This document shows, in pieces, positions 28,632 through 38,558 of a stretch of 64,000 nucleotides of DNA. The position numbers and the translations under genes are program-made. The notes below the pieces were generated by a model, which saw only the letters and a list, made by a program, of their open reading frames with translations, searched no databases and was not told the origin of the DNA. Location: positions 62,001 to 126,000 of the forward strand of contig NZ_FZQR01000002.1 of the NCBI RefSeq assembly GCF_900199455.1. The letters are read 5' to 3'. This DNA is from Mesorhizobium carmichaelinearum (GTDB lineage Bacteria > Pseudomonadota > Alphaproteobacteria > Rhizobiales > Rhizobiaceae). Within the stretch, counting starts at the first letter, position 1; the number at the start of each line of letters is the position of its first letter.

Positions 28632-29078
28632 ATGCTGATCGGAATCCCGGCGCTGCTCGGTCCGGACCTTCTGGCGACACTGCGCGCCATGGGCCATGGC
28701 GATGAGATCGCCCTGGTCGACGGAAACTATCCGGCAGAGGAGCAGGCAAGGCGCCTGGTCCGAGCCGACGGTCATCATCTCATCCCGGTGCTCGATGCGA
28801 TCCTGAGCGTGCTGCCGGTCGACGACGCCGTTCCGGAAGCCCTGTTTCGCGCTTCAGTCAAAGGCAATCCCTCGATTGCCGATCCAGTCCATCACGAGAT
28901 CGAGGCGATCTGCGCCAAGCGCGCGCCGGGCCGCAAGGTGGTTGCACTGGCCGGCGCCGACTTCTATGCACGGGTCAAATTGGCGCATGCCATCGTCGCG
29001 ACAAGCGAGCCGAGGCTTTACGCCAACATCATCATCCGCAAGGGCGTGATCTATCCGCCGGAGACCAGAAAACCATGA
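28632..29078 (+). CDS. RbsD/FucU-family sugar mutarotase
   Basis: A 148-residue protein of the RbsD/FucU fold. N-terminal LIGIPALLGPDLLATLRAMG, then the catalytic MGHGDEIALVDGNYPA with the His-Asp pair, and the C-terminal YANIIIRKGVI with the conserved Tyr. Family members interconvert sugar anomers or pyranose/furanose forms so that the kinase or isomerase gets its preferred form. The length is closer to FucU than RbsD. It starts directly after the frcR stop, and its last four bases (ATGA) overlap the kinase start, so translation is coupled. Confidence 0.88.
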   Translation: MLIGIPALLGPDLLATLRAMGHGDEIALVDGNYPAEEQARRLVRADGHHLIPVLDAILSVLPVDDAVPEALFRASVKGNPSIADPVHHEIEAICAKRAPGRKVVALAGADFYARVKLAHAIVATSEPRLYANIIIRKGVIYPPETRKP

Positions 29079-29998
29079 TCCTTTGCTGCGGCGAAGCCCT
29101 GATCGACATGCTGCCGCGCACCACGACGCAAGGTGAGCCGGCTTTTGCCCCCTATGTCGGCGGCGCGGTGTTCAACACGGCGATCGCGCTGGGACGACTC
29201 GGCGCGCCAGCCGGCTTCTTTTCCGGCCTGTCGTCCGACCTTTTCGGTGGCCAGTTCAGGGATGCGCTCGGCGCTAGCAAGGTCAGCTCCACCTATGCCC
29301 ACACGTCGCCCAGGCCGACCACGCTCGCCTTCGTGCGGCTCACCAACGGTCAGGCGACCTACACATTCTACGACGAGAACACCGCCGGGCGCCTGCTGAC
29401 GATCGATGACCTTCCGGCGCTCGGCAATGAGATCGAGGCCATGCTGTTCGGCGCCATCAGCCTGATCTCGGAGCCTGCCGGCAGTGCCTATGAGGAGTTC
29501 ATGAAGCGCGAGCACGCGAGCCGCGTCATGATGCTCGACCCCAACATCCGACCGAACTTCATCCCGGACAAGGCAAAGCACCTCAGGCGCATTCGCGCCA
29601 TGATGGCGATGGCCGACATCGTGAAGCTGTCGGATGAGGACCTGAACTGGTTTGGCGAAGCCGGCTCGCATGAGGATGTCATCCGCAATTGGCTCGACCG
29701 CGGCCCCAGGCTGATCGTCGTCACGCATGGCAGCGAAGGCGCGGTTGGTTACACCAGGGATCACGCCGTCACCGTGATGCCGGAAAAGGTCGAGGTGGTC
29801 GACACGGTCGGAGCCGGCGACACGTTCAACGCCGGCATCCTCGCCTCCTTGCACGAGCAGGGCCTGCTGACGAAAGCGGCAATCGCCGGTCTGTCGAAAG
29901 AAGCCATTCATAAGGCGCTGGCGCTTGGTGCCAAGGCAGCGGCAGTGACCGTGTCGCGCGCGGGCGCCAATCCGCCATGGCGGCATGAAATCGCCTGA
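29075..29998 (+). CDS. frcK: PfkB-family carbohydrate kinase, probable fructokinase
   Basis: A 307-residue ribokinase-fold kinase. The N-terminal sugar-binding segment is FAPYVGGAVFNTAIALGRLG and the C-terminal ATP-binding/catalytic motif is DTVGAGDTFNAGIL with the catalytic Asp. The start CCGEALIDMLP is typical of bacterial fructokinases (2-keto-3-deoxygluconate kinases begin similarly). Context with FrcBCA-like transport supports fructose. In the Sinorhizobium frcBCAK operon the kinase follows frcA; here it is linked to the regulator and mutarotase instead. Confidence 0.85.
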   Translation: MILCCGEALIDMLPRTTTQGEPAFAPYVGGAVFNTAIALGRLGAPAGFFSGLSSDLFGGQFRDALGASKVSSTYAHTSPRPTTLAFVRLTNGQATYTFYDENTAGRLLTIDDLPALGNEIEAMLFGAISLISEPAGSAYEEFMKREHASRVMMLDPNIRPNFIPDKAKHLRRIRAMMAMADIVKLSDEDLNWFGEAGSHEDVIRNWLDRGPRLIVVTHGSEGAVGYTRDHAVTVMPEKVEVVDTVGAGDTFNAGILASLHEQGLLTKAAIAGLSKEAIHKALALGAKAAAVTVSRAGANPPWRHEIA

Positions 29999-30260
29999 GC
30001 AACGCTCACCTTAAGTTGAGCCAGCCGATCACTTTATGTTTCGCGGGGCCGCTCGGTGAGGCTACACGGGCGCAATTGCACCCGACGAAGCCCGGATTTC
30101 CGGCATCTTGCTAGGATTCACCTGAAATCAGCGGTAACAGACTGCAATATCCAGGCGATTGGTGGCCCCGGCTGCCCGGCTTTCTCGGCAGGCGCAACTC
30201 TGGTACCAGCGGGCCGTTATTTGGCTAAACCGCCTGATTGAAATCGTTTTTGAGGCTGAC

Positions 30261-31403
30261 ATGCAGTTCATCGATCTTGGCGCACAGCGCGAACGTATCC
30301 GCGACCGGCTGAAGGCCGCGATCGACCATGTCGTCGAGGACGGTCGCTACATCCTCGGGCCCCAGGTGGCGGAGTTCGAGAAGAAGCTCGCCGCCTATGT
30401 CGGCACCAAGCATGTCGTGGCCTGCGCCAACGGCACCGATGCGCTGCTGTTGCCGCTGTTTGCCGCCGGCATCGGCCCGGGCGATGCGGTGTTCGTGCCG
30501 AGCTTCACTTTCGCGGCCACCGCCGAAGTGGTGGCGCTGGCCAAGGCAGAGCCCGTCTTCATCGACGTCGATCCAGTGACCTACAACATCGACATCGCCA
30601 GCCTCGAAGCCGCCATCGCCATGATCAAGAAGGAAGGAAGGCTGAAGCCCAGGGCAATCATTCCTGTCGACCTGTTTGGCCTTGCCGCCGATTACGATGC
30701 GATCATGGCGATTGCCAACCGCGAAGGGCTTCTGGTGATCGAGGACGCCGCCCAGTCGATGGGCGGGTCGCTTGACGGCAAAATGTGCGGTGCTTTCGGC
30801 CATGTCGGCTCGACCAGCTTCTACCCGGCCAAGCCGCTTGGCTGCTATGGCGACGGCGGCGCGATGTTCACCAACGACGACGCGCTGGCCGACAAGCTCA
30901 GATCCTTCGCCTTCCACGGCAAGGGCGAGACGCAATATGACAATGTCCGCGTCGGCATCAATTCGCGGCTCGACACGCTGCAGGCGGCGATCCTCATCGA
31001 AAAGCTCGCCATTCTCGAAGACGAGATGGTGGCGCGCCAGGTGGTGGCAAACCGCTATGCCGAAGGGCTTGGCGATGTCGTCACGGCAGCCCGTAACCTC
31101 GACGGCAGCCGTTCTGCCTGGGCCCAATACGCCATCGAGACGCCCAAGCGCGACGGCCTGAAGGCGCATCTGAGCGAAAAGGGCATTCCGTCCGTCATCT
31201 ATTACGTCAAGCCGCTGCACGCCCAGGTCGCCTATCGCGACTACCCACGCACGCCGACCGGTCTTGCCGTCTCGGAGGATCTGCCCAAGCGCATCCTGTG
31301 CCTGCCGATGCACCCCTATCTCAGCGAAGCCGACCAGGACCGGATCATCGAGACGATCCGCAACTACATCGGCTCGAACTCGGCGCAGGCCGCGGCCGAG
31401 TAA
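30261..31403 (+). CDS. PLP-dependent sugar aminotransferase, DegT/DnrJ/EryC1 family (WbpE-like)
   Basis: A 380-residue nucleotide-sugar aminotransferase. PLP lysine in SFYPAKPLGCYGDGGA, conserved ACANGTDAL, PSFTFAATAE and EDAAQSMG motifs. The start (MQFIDLGAQRERIRDRL...GRYILGPQV) and the end (LPMHPYLSEADQDRI) closely follow WbpE-type enzymes that make UDP-GlcNAc(3NH2)A. The ATG at 30261 has GAGG five bases upstream; an in-frame start at 30159 is less likely. It marks the left border of the polysaccharide locus. The partner dehydrogenase and acetyltransferase expected for the WbpE product are not in the window, so the actual sugar is uncertain (3-amino or 4-amino). Confidence 0.85.
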   Translation: MQFIDLGAQRERIRDRLKAAIDHVVEDGRYILGPQVAEFEKKLAAYVGTKHVVACANGTDALLLPLFAAGIGPGDAVFVPSFTFAATAEVVALAKAEPVFIDVDPVTYNIDIASLEAAIAMIKKEGRLKPRAIIPVDLFGLAADYDAIMAIANREGLLVIEDAAQSMGGSLDGKMCGAFGHVGSTSFYPAKPLGCYGDGGAMFTNDDALADKLRSFAFHGKGETQYDNVRVGINSRLDTLQAAILIEKLAILEDEMVARQVVANRYAEGLGDVVTAARNLDGSRSAWAQYAIETPKRDGLKAHLSEKGIPSVIYYVKPLHAQVAYRDYPRTPTGLAVSEDLPKRILCLPMHPYLSEADQDRIIETIRNYIGSNSAQAAAE

Positions 31404-31431
31404 TCAGCAGCCGGTCTATCTCTCTGTTCTT

Positions 31432-31480
31432 ATGCATGTCGTGCGCCCAAAACCGAGGATCACTTTTGGGCGACATGCGT
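31432..31480. repeat. Dispersed rhizobial palindrome between convergent genes
   Basis: ATGCATGTCG...CCCAAAA and TTTTGGGCGACATGC pair around AACCGAGGATCAC, with a four-base bulge in the left arm. This CATGTCG/CGACATG palindrome with a CCCAAAACCG core is a very common intergenic element in rhizobial genomes. Sitting between the aminotransferase and cysQ stop codons, it may act as a bidirectional terminator. Confidence 0.7.
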
Positions 31481-32304
31481 TAGACGGGGCTCGCCCCTGC
31501 CCTGCCGCTAGCGATGAAATGCGGGTTGGCGAAATCCTCGTCGTCGGCCTGGTCGCGTTTGCCGTAGGCCAAGAGCTTGCCATCCAGCGTGCGTGTCGTG
31601 CCGCCCGCCGCGCGCAGCACCGCGTCGCCCGCCGCGGTGTCCCATTCCATGGTGCGTCCGAAGCGCGGATAGACATCCGCCTCGGCGCTGGCGAGAAGAC
31701 AGAATTTCAAGGACGAACCGACCGAGACGATCTCGGCGGCACCGAGGTCGCGAATATAGGCTTCGGTTTCCGGCGTGTTGTGGGAGCGGCTGGCCACCAC
31801 GGCCAGCGGCGCTGCTGCCGTTCTCACCGAAATCGGCCGGCGGCCGACGATCTGGTAATCGCCATCGATTTCCAGGGATTCCGCCCTGCCCGGCCGGCCG
31901 GAAAAGAAACGTCCAGTGCAAGGTGCGAAGACGACGCCGACTTCCGGGACGCCATGGCGGACAAGCGCGATGTTGACGGTGAAATCGGTGCGGCGATTGA
32001 CGAATTCCTTGGTGCCGTCGAGCGGGTCTATGAGGAAGAAGGCCTCGCCCAGATCGGTCGGCATTATTCCGGCCGCCGCTTCCTCCTCAGCCACGCAAGG
32101 AATCTCGGGAAATGCAGCGCGCAGCCCGGCGAGAATGATCTTTTCGCTCTCGCGGTCCGCCTCGGTCACCGGCGAGGCGTCCGACTTGCGGTCGACCGCG
32201 CAGCCGGCGTGGAAAACGCGCATGACCTCGCGGCCGGCCGCCAGAGCCAGTTGCTCGAAGATATCGAGCATCGACCTGTCGTCAGATACCGCCGCCGCTG
32301 TCAT
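31480..32304 (-). CDS. cysQ: 3'(2'),5'-bisphosphate nucleotidase CysQ
   Basis: A 274-residue inositol-monophosphatase-fold phosphatase that removes the 3'-phosphate of PAP (and PAPS). Metal-binding motifs: [24 protein letters not shown], and the signature [15 protein letters not shown]; the C-terminal [15 protein letters not shown] is also present. The gene overlaps the cysNC end by 23 bases; an upstream GTG at 32325 would lengthen the overlap. It removes the PAP left by sulfotransferases or PAPS reductase, consistent with its position behind cysD and cysNC. Confidence 0.92.
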   Translation of the reverse strand: MTAAAVSDDRSMLDIFEQLALAAGREVMRVFHAGCAVDRKSDASPVTEADRESEKIILAGLRAAFPEIPCVAEEEAAAGIMPTDLGEAFFLIDPLDGTKEFVNRRTDFTVNIALVRHGVPEVGVVFAPCTGRFFSGRPGRAESLEIDGDYQIVGRRPISVRTAAAPLAVVASRSHNTPETEAYIRDLGAAEIVSVGSSLKFCLLASAEADVYPRFGRTMEWDTAAGDAVLRAAGGTTRTLDGKLLAYGKRDQADDEDFANPHFIASGRAGASPV

Positions 32305-34219
32305 ATTGGTCTTCGGCAATGTCACGCTCGTTCAGCCAGTGTTCCAGGGCATCTACCATCTCTTCCGCCGATCTGCCGAGCGTCTTCAGATGGATTTCCG
32401 GTTTTTCCGGCGCTTCGTATGGGGAATCGACGCCGGTGAAGTTCTTGATCTCGCCATTCAGCGCGCGGGCATAAAGGCCCTTCGGATCACGCCTGGCGCA
32501 CTCCCCGAAGGGCGTGTCGACAAACACCTCGATGAACTCGCCATCGGCCATCAACTCGCGCGCCATGCGCCGCTCGGCGCTGAACGGCGAAATGAACGAA
32601 ACAATGACGATCAACCCGGCATCGGCCATCAGCTTGGCCACTTCGGCGACACGACGGATATTCTCGACGCGGTCGGCATCGGTGAAGCCGAGATCGCGGT
32701 TGAGACCGTGACGGACATTGTCGCCATCCAGGATATAGGTGTGCCGGCCGGTGGCGAACAGCTTCTTCTCGAACAGATTGGCGATGGTCGACTTGCCGGA
32801 GCCCGAAAGCCCGGTGAACCAGAACACGGCGGGGCGCTGGTTCTTGATGTCGGCGCGCACGCGCTTGCCGACATCGAGCGATTGCCAGTGGATATTCTCG
32901 GCACGACGCAGCGAGTGCACGATCATGCCGGCGCCGACAGTGGCGTTCGAGATGCGATCGATCAGGATGAAGGCGCCGGTGGTGCGGTTCTCGGCGAAGG
33001 GATCGAAGGCGATCGGCGCCCGCGTCGAGATGTTGCAAATGCCGACTTCGTTCATCTCAAGCGACTTGGCCGCCTCATGGGCGAAGTCGTTGACATTGAT
33101 GCGGTATTTCAGGTCGGTGACGGTGGCGCTGGTCTGGTCGGTTTCGGTGCGCAGGATGTAGGAACGACCCGGCAGCAACGCATGCTCGTCAAACCAGACG
33201 ATGTTGGCGGCGAACTGATCGGCGACCTGCGGGCGAGCAGCCGGCGATACCAGCATGTTGCCTCTGGAGACCTCGACCTCGTCGTCGAGGACGAGCGTGA
33301 TGGCCTGGCCGGCCACCGCCTGTTTGAGATCGCCGCCATAAGCGACAATGCGTTTGACATGCGAGGACTTGCCGGATTTGGCGACGACGACCTCGTCGCC
33401 TTGCGCGATGGCGCCGGACGCGATCGTGCCGGCAAAACCGCGGAAGTCGAGATTGGGGCGGTTGACGTACTGCACCGGAAAACGGAACGGCAGCTCGACA
33501 GCCGCCTCTTCGACCGAAACGGTCTCGAGGTGCTCGATCAGCGTCGGGCCGGAATACCATTGCATGTTGTCGGAGCGGCCGCTGACATTGTCGCCGTAGC
33601 GGGCCGACATCGGGATCGGCACGATGGTGTGGAAGCCGAGATCACGTGAGAATTGGCCGTAGTCTTCGACGATCCGGTCGAAAACCGCCTGGTCGAAATC
33701 GACGAGATCGATCTTGTTGACGGCCAGAACGATGTGACGGATGCCGAGCAGCGAGGCGATGATCGAATGGCGCCTTGTCTGACGTAGCACCCCTTGCCTT
33801 GCATCGATCAACACGATCGCCAGGTCGGCGGTCGAGGCGCCTGTCGCCATGTTGCGGGTGTACTGTTCGTGGCCGGGGGTGTCGGCGACGATGAACTTGC
33901 GCTTGGGCGTGGCGAAGAAGCGGTAAGCGACGTCGATGGTGATGCCTTGCTCGCGCTCGGCCTCGAGACCGTCGACCAGCAGCGCGAAATCGATGTCGTC
34001 GCCGGTGGTGCCGTGCTTGCGCGAATCGCGTTCGAGCGCGGCGAGCTGATCCTCGAAGATCTGCTTGGTGTCGGACAAAAGACGTCCGATCAGCGTCGAC
34101 TTGCCGTCGTCGACGGAACCGCAGGTCAGGAAGCGCAGCAGCGACTTCTTCTCCTGCGCAGCCAGGTAGTCGCGGACGCTGTCGGTCGGGGCGAGGCTTT
34201 TTGCCATGATGTGACGCAT
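32282..34219 (-). CDS. cysN: Bifunctional sulfate adenylyltransferase large subunit / APS kinase (CysN-CysC, NodQ-like)
   Basis: A 645-residue fusion. Residues 1-455 are CysN: GTPase P-loop [14 protein letters not shown], switch regions [14 protein letters not shown] and NKIDLVDF, and EF-Tu-like beta barrels. Residues about 456-645 are CysC APS kinase: P-loop [30 protein letters not shown], and [21 protein letters not shown]. With CysD it makes APS and then PAPS. The fusion form is normal in rhizobia, where nodulation paralogues are called NodQ. No nod genes or nod box were seen, so the housekeeping/polysaccharide name is used. It starts two bases after the cysD stop. Confidence 0.95.
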   Translation of the reverse strand: MRHIMAKSLAPTDSVRDYLAAQEKKSLLRFLTCGSVDDGKSTLIGRLLSDTKQIFEDQLAALERDSRKHGTTGDDIDFALLVDGLEAEREQGITIDVAYRFFATPKRKFIVADTPGHEQYTRNMATGASTADLAIVLIDARQGVLRQTRRHSIIASLLGIRHIVLAVNKIDLVDFDQAVFDRIVEDYGQFSRDLGFHTIVPIPMSARYGDNVSGRSDNMQWYSGPTLIEHLETVSVEEAAVELPFRFPVQYVNRPNLDFRGFAGTIASGAIAQGDEVVVAKSGKSSHVKRIVAYGGDLKQAVAGQAITLVLDDEVEVSRGNMLVSPAARPQVADQFAANIVWFDEHALLPGRSYILRTETDQTSATVTDLKYRINVNDFAHEAAKSLEMNEVGICNISTRAPIAFDPFAENRTTGAFILIDRISNATVGAGMIVHSLRRAENIHWQSLDVGKRVRADIKNQRPAVFWFTGLSGSGKSTIANLFEKKLFATGRHTYILDGDNVRHGLNRDLGFTDADRVENIRRVAEVAKLMADAGLIVIVSFISPFSAERRMARELMADGEFIEVFVDTPFGECARRDPKGLYARALNGEIKNFTGVDSPYEAPEKPEIHLKTLGRSAEEMVDALEHWLNERDIAEDQYDSGGGI

Positions 34220-34221
34220 GG

Positions 34222-35127
34222 TCAGAAATACCCCTCGCGCTTCTTCTTTTCCATCGAGCCTGCCTCATCGCGGTCGATCAGGCGGCCCTGCCGCTCGGAG
34301 GTGCGGGCGGTCAGCATCTCGCCAACGATGGCTTCGAGCGTGTCGGCATCGGATTCGATAGCGCCGGTGAGCGGATAGCAGCCAAGTGTGCGGAACCGGA
34401 CCAGCCGGTTCTCGACCGTCTCGCCGGGGCGCAGTTTCATGCGATCGTCGTCCTTGAGGATCAGCATGCCGTCGCGCTCCACCACCGGCCGCTCCTTGGC
34501 GAAATAGAGCGGCACGATCGGGATGTTCTCCTGCAGGATGTACTGCCAGATATCGAGTTCGGTCCAGTTCGACAGCGGGAAGACGCGGATCGATTCGCCC
34601 GATGCGATGCGGGTGTTGAATATCTTCCACATTTCGGGGCGCTGGTTCTTCGGATCCCAGACATGCTGGGCATTGCGGAACGAGAATATGCGCTCCTTGG
34701 CGCGCGATTTCTCCTCGTCGCGGCGGGCGCCACCGAAGGCGGCATCGAAACCGTATTTGTCGAGCGCCTGGCGCAGCGCCACGGTCTTCATCACATGGGT
34801 GTGGGTGTTCGAGCCATGGTCGAACGGATTGATGTTGTCGCGCACGCCGTCTTCGTTGACATGCACCAAAAGGTCGAAGCCCAGTTTTTGCGCCATCTGA
34901 TCGCGAAAAGCGATCATTTCACGGAATTTCCAGGTGGTGTCGACATGAAGGAACGGGAACGGCGGCTTGGCGGGATAGAACGCCTTCATTGCCAGATGCA
35001 TCAGCACGGATGAATCCTTGCCGACCGAATAGAGCATGACCGGCTTGGAGAAGGCGGCCGCGACCTCGCGGAAAATGTGGATGGACTCGGCTTCAAGCCG
35101 CTGCAGATGCGTAAGTGCTATGGTCAT
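34222..35127 (-). CDS. cysD: Sulfate adenylyltransferase small subunit CysD
   Basis: A 301-residue PP-loop ATP pyrophosphatase (NodP-like). The PP-loop is [14 protein letters not shown] and the downstream family motifs [28 protein letters not shown] and [13 protein letters not shown] are present. The ATG at 35127 is chosen as the start of conserved sequence ([21 protein letters not shown]); an upstream GTG- or ATG-type start could add 16 residues. First gene of the cysD-cysNC-cysQ operon, which supplies PAPS. Its promoter should lie in the 494-base gap to its right. Confidence 0.94.
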   Translation of the reverse strand: MTIALTHLQRLEAESIHIFREVAAAFSKPVMLYSVGKDSSVLMHLAMKAFYPAKPPFPFLHVDTTWKFREMIAFRDQMAQKLGFDLLVHVNEDGVRDNINPFDHGSNTHTHVMKTVALRQALDKYGFDAAFGGARRDEEKSRAKERIFSFRNAQHVWDPKNQRPEMWKIFNTRIASGESIRVFPLSNWTELDIWQYILQENIPIVPLYFAKERPVVERDGMLILKDDDRMKLRPGETVENRLVRFRTLGCYPLTGAIESDADTLEAIVGEMLTARTSERQGRLIDRDEAGSMEKKKREGYF

Positions 35128-35621
35128 AGACTGTGAGCGTTCTCTCGTGCCTTGCGCCAAAAGACCTTGCGTCAAATCATCGAGCCTTTTGCGCCCGGTT
35201 CAAGCTTCGCTTCTGGACAAAGTGTTTTCGTGCGGGCGTTCTAGCAGATCGGCGCACGGCAGAACAATGCAAGACCAGTCCAGCAGCGGTCGGTTCGGGA
35301 ATGAATTTTCCACGCTTTCGCCATAACCCGAAAATTTCTGTTCGCAAGGCCGCCAACCGGGAAAAGGCAGGAAAAATATTGCTCGGGATGACCTGACGAC
35401 AAACACCCCTGGCGCCCTTTGCCAATCGACGGGCGCCGGGCCGCCGATTTTCCGTGACAACAAGCCCCGGCGCACTATCGAAAAGACAGCCCAGCCGTTA
35501 TACAACCCGCGGAAGCGGGCAAGATGCGTCATCAGGCATGGGCAATTTCGAGGCGAGCATATTCGGTTCCGCTGAACAGGATGTGCCGCATAGAGCTACT
35601 CGAGAATAGCGAGCCCGAAAC
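35128..35621. other. Divergent intergenic region cysD / O-antigen ligase
   Basis: No gene found in 494 bases. A perfect 7-bp inverted repeat, GGCGCCC (35411-35417) and GGGCGCC (35431-35437), has a 13-base spacer, and otherwise nothing stands out. Promoters for both flanking genes are expected but no clear -35/-10 pair or riboswitch was recognised. Confidence 0.4.
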
Positions 35622-36974
35622 TTGAACCGGCTATCGTCCATAAGACCGCAACTCACGCCGTCGCGGATCAATATCTACTTCTCCATTCTTTGCTTCTTTT
35701 TTCCACCGGTCCTGGGATCGCTGGTCAGCTTCGTGTTCAATGGCGGCGGCCTGTGGTCCGTCCTGTTGATCGCCCTGAAGAAGAGGCGCTTCAACATCGA
35801 CAGGGCGATGATGGCGCTGACGATCGCGATCTATGCGTATTGCGCGGCCAATATCGTGGCGTCCATCGTCAACAACGCGATCGTCCAGGACGCGCCACGC
35901 CTTATTCCGCTCGTGACCTTCCTGCTTTTCCCCATCTCCTATTCGACCTGGAGCATCACGCAGAAAACCACGCTCGTCCGCATCATCGTGCTCAGCAGCC
36001 TGGCCGCCTGTTTCGTCGCGCTGCTGCTGGCCGTTATCCAGCAATATTGGGTGGGGATGAGGGCCAAGGGCGGGGCCGGCAATGCGATCGTGTTCGCGGA
36101 GGTGCTTTGCCTTGCCGTAATGGTCTGTGTGGCCGGCGCCTTGTCGGGTATCGAGAGACACAGGAACGCCCTCATCTGCGCAGCCCTTGGCGGAACGATC
36201 GCCATCATCTACTCCGGTACGCGCATTATCTGGCTTTCGCTGCTGATCGCCGGCATCGCCGTCCTGCTGATCAACCAACAGAGGCTGAAAGGAAGGAATG
36301 CCATTCGCCTGCTGCTGCTGCTGGTGGCGGTCGGCGCCGTGATCGCTGCCGTCGGTTTCCAGACGATATCCGGGCGTGTCGACTTTATGCGTTCCGACTT
36401 GGACGCGCTCGCCACCCATGGTGACTACACGACGCCCATCGGATTGCGATTCGCCTTGTGGGATATCGGCCTGAAGGCGTTTCGTGAGATGCCCTTGTTC
36501 GGACATGGAGTGGGTGCCACCCAAACCTTGATAAAACAGGGCTTCCGCGATCAGTTCGGAATGGATGCAGGCTTCAGCCATTTCCACAACGGCATCCTGA
36601 CCGCCTTGGTGCAGGCGGGAATCCTGGGCGCGGTGACGCTGGCGGCGATCTTTGTCGTTGCCGCCAGGAATGCCGCCTTGGTCCTGCGAAACAGCACCGA
36701 TCCGATCGAGCGGTTCGGCGCCACCATGATTGTCATCGTGGTGATCACCTATCTCACGGCCGGAATGACAGGCATCCTGGTCGGCCACGACATTCTGGAC
36801 TCGATGCTGATGGTCTTCCTGGTGTCGGGAACGTATCTCGCCTCCGGACGTCAGGCTCCGTTGCCGCAAGATCAGGCACTTGCGCCGATGACGGACGAAC
36901 GAGAGCATGCGCCAGTGGCGGAAGAAGTCCTTCCGCCAGCAATGAAAGACCAGGCGCTTCCATCCACCCAATAG
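35622..36974 (+). CDS. O-antigen ligase/polymerase-family membrane protein (Wzy_C)
   Basis: A 450-residue polytopic protein with about 11-12 hydrophobic segments. It carries a large loop typical of O-antigen ligases, with RFALWDIGLKAFREMPLFGHG followed by GFSHFHNGILTALVQAG; the FxxxHNxxL motif holds the catalytic His. A hydrophilic tail rich in Pro, Ala and Gln (about 405-450) is cytoplasmic. It would attach completed O-chains to lipid A-core in the periplasm (WaaL role), or polymerise. A TTG start at 35622 is used because the first membrane helix begins within 20 residues of it and the first ATG is far inside. The 3' neighbour follows 18 bases on. Confidence 0.8.
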   Translation: MNRLSSIRPQLTPSRINIYFSILCFFFPPVLGSLVSFVFNGGGLWSVLLIALKKRRFNIDRAMMALTIAIYAYCAANIVASIVNNAIVQDAPRLIPLVTFLLFPISYSTWSITQKTTLVRIIVLSSLAACFVALLLAVIQQYWVGMRAKGGAGNAIVFAEVLCLAVMVCVAGALSGIERHRNALICAALGGTIAIIYSGTRIIWLSLLIAGIAVLLINQQRLKGRNAIRLLLLLVAVGAVIAAVGFQTISGRVDFMRSDLDALATHGDYTTPIGLRFALWDIGLKAFREMPLFGHGVGATQTLIKQGFRDQFGMDAGFSHFHNGILTALVQAGILGAVTLAAIFVVAARNAALVLRNSTDPIERFGATMIVIVVITYLTAGMTGILVGHDILDSMLMVFLVSGTYLASGRQAPLPQDQALAPMTDEREHAPVAEEVLPPAMKDQALPSTQ

Positions 36975-36992
36975 GCGTTCAGGGCAAATGCA

Positions 36993-37928
36993 ATGAAAGT
37001 CCTGGTCACAGGCGCGACGGGCTTTATCGGCCGTCAGGTGGTCAGCCAGCTTCTAAAGGCCGGCGCCGAGCTTCGCCTCGCGTCCCGCCACCCGGAGAGG
37101 CTTGGTCCCGGACATGACGCCGTGCAGATGCCCGGTTTCGATGCGCCGACGGCTGCCTTCCTGGCGTTGACCAGGGACGTTACGGATGTCGTTCATTGCG
37201 CGGGTCTGAACAATGATGAAGGCAGCGCCACCGATGCCGATTTTCGCGCGGCCAATGCGGAATTGAGCGCAAGGCTGGCGCAAACGGCGGCCGAACAGGC
37301 AAGCGGACGGTTCATCCAGCTCTCCTCGATCCGGGCCGTGATCGGCGCGCGCGTCAGCGCAACGATCGACGCGGACACGATACCCGATCCGCAATGCGCC
37401 TATGGGCGCTCGAAGCGCGAAGCAGAGATCAGAGTGCTGGACGCCTATGCGTCGCATGGCCGTTCCGACGCGACCGTGCTGCGACTGCCTCCGGTCTACG
37501 GAAGCGGCATGAAAGGAAACCTGGCGACACTGATGCGCGTGGCCGACACGGCTCTGCCGCTGCCGACAGGCGCACTGACGGGAACCCGCTCGCTGCTGTC
37601 ATCGCAATCCGCGGCAGGAGCGATATGGCATCTGCTCAGCCATTCGGGGCCGCTGCGCCCGATCTATATTGCCAGCGATGCGCCGCCGGTCTCGATCGCT
37701 GATATCGTCGGCGCTTTTCGCAGCGGTTTGCGACGGCCGACGCGCCTGGTGCCCGTGCCGGCCGGGCCGTTGCGGGCAGCCGCGATCCTGCTGGGCAAGC
37801 GGACGTCCTGGGACAGCTTGACCGCTACACAGATATGCGACCCTTCCTTGCTCGTATCGGAAGGCTGGCTGCCGGAAACCGGCACGCTGGAGCGGCTGGC
37901 CGAGATCGCGCGGCTCGGAAACGCTTAA
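36993..37928 (+). CDS. Extended SDR nucleotide-sugar epimerase/reductase (QuiNAc 4-reductase-like)
   Basis: A 311-residue Rossmann-fold enzyme: NAD(P) motif VTGATGFIGRQVV, SSIRAVIG with the catalytic Ser, and the catalytic Tyr-Lys in CAYGRSKREAE. It resembles the WbpV/WreQ group, which reduces the 4-keto intermediate made by a WbpM/WreV dehydratase to UDP-QuiNAc, more than UDP-glucose 4-epimerase. The adjacent initiating transferase and WbpM-like dehydratase support this reading. It is cotranscribed with the ligase gene, and its last four bases overlap the convergent sugar-transferase gene end. Confidence 0.75.
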   Translation: MKVLVTGATGFIGRQVVSQLLKAGAELRLASRHPERLGPGHDAVQMPGFDAPTAAFLALTRDVTDVVHCAGLNNDEGSATDADFRAANAELSARLAQTAAEQASGRFIQLSSIRAVIGARVSATIDADTIPDPQCAYGRSKREAEIRVLDAYASHGRSDATVLRLPPVYGSGMKGNLATLMRVADTALPLPTGALTGTRSLLSSQSAAGAIWHLLSHSGPLRPIYIASDAPPVSIADIVGAFRSGLRRPTRLVPVPAGPLRAAAILLGKRTSWDSLTATQICDPSLLVSEGWLPETGTLERLAEIARLGNA

Positions 37929-38479
37929 TCGCCGCCGTTGCGATAGAGCGTTCCAAACAGGATGCGAAGATCGAGCCAGAACGACGCCGCCTTGAGATAG
38001 GCGGCATCCGTTTCGGCCAGAAGCTGCGGGTTCGACATGTCGATGCCCCTGATCTGGGCCATGCCGGTAATGCCTGGACGTGCTGCCAAAACCCCCAGCC
38101 GCCTGCGACGCTCGATCAGTTCCGTCTGTGTCGGCAGACAAGGACGCGGCCCGACCAGGCTCATCTCGCCCTTGAGAACATTCCAGAATTGCGGCAGCTC
38201 ATCGAGCTTGAACTTACGCAAGGTCCTTCCGACCGCGGTCACGGCATTCGCCGGCGCTTCGTGCGAGGGCAAGGACGGCGTTCCCTGAACCATCGTCCGC
38301 AACTTGTGGCAGCGAAACAACGCACCATCGCGGCCGACCCGCGTTTGCGAAAAAATCACCGGACCAGGCGACGATGCCCGCACCGCAAGGACGCAGAGCA
38401 ACAGAACAGGCGACGTCACCACCAACAACAGGGCTGTCGCGACGAGATCGAAGGCTCGCTTCAGTCCCTTCACGGCCAT
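37925..38479 (-). CDS. Initiating undecaprenyl-phosphate sugar-phosphate transferase (WreU-like)
   Basis: A 184-residue polyprenyl-phosphate hexose-1-phosphate transferase of the small PglC-like form. One N-terminal membrane segment ([20 protein letters not shown]), then [35 protein letters not shown] with the catalytic Asp-Glu, and [13 protein letters not shown]. It would load the first sugar-1-phosphate onto undecaprenyl phosphate to prime O-chain synthesis. The ATG at 38479 gives the usual compact enzyme; codons upstream are intergenic in character. It lies behind the dehydratase gene. In R. etli the equivalent WreU transfers QuiNAc-1-P. Confidence 0.88.
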   Translation of the reverse strand: MAVKGLKRAFDLVATALLLVVTSPVLLLCVLAVRASSPGPVIFSQTRVGRDGALFRCHKLRTMVQGTPSLPSHEAPANAVTAVGRTLRKFKLDELPQFWNVLKGEMSLVGPRPCLPTQTELIERRRRLGVLAARPGITGMAQIRGIDMSNPQLLAETDAAYLKAASFWLDLRILFGTLYRNGGD

Positions 38480-38558
38480 CCCCCGATCACTAAAACCGCC
38501 GGCCGCGGGATCGATATCCCAGCAAGATCTCGCCGTCCAACCGTCAGCTGCAACGTCT

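Noticed and set aside
31916..33649. A 577-codon plus-strand frame opposite cysQ and cysNC
   Set aside because: Crosses two well-supported genes on the opposite strand and has no family features.
32282..35127. Naming cysNC/cysD as nodQ/nodP
   Set aside because: The proteins are NodPQ-like, but no nod box or nod genes are in the window and cysQ is attached, so the general sulfate-activation names are safer.
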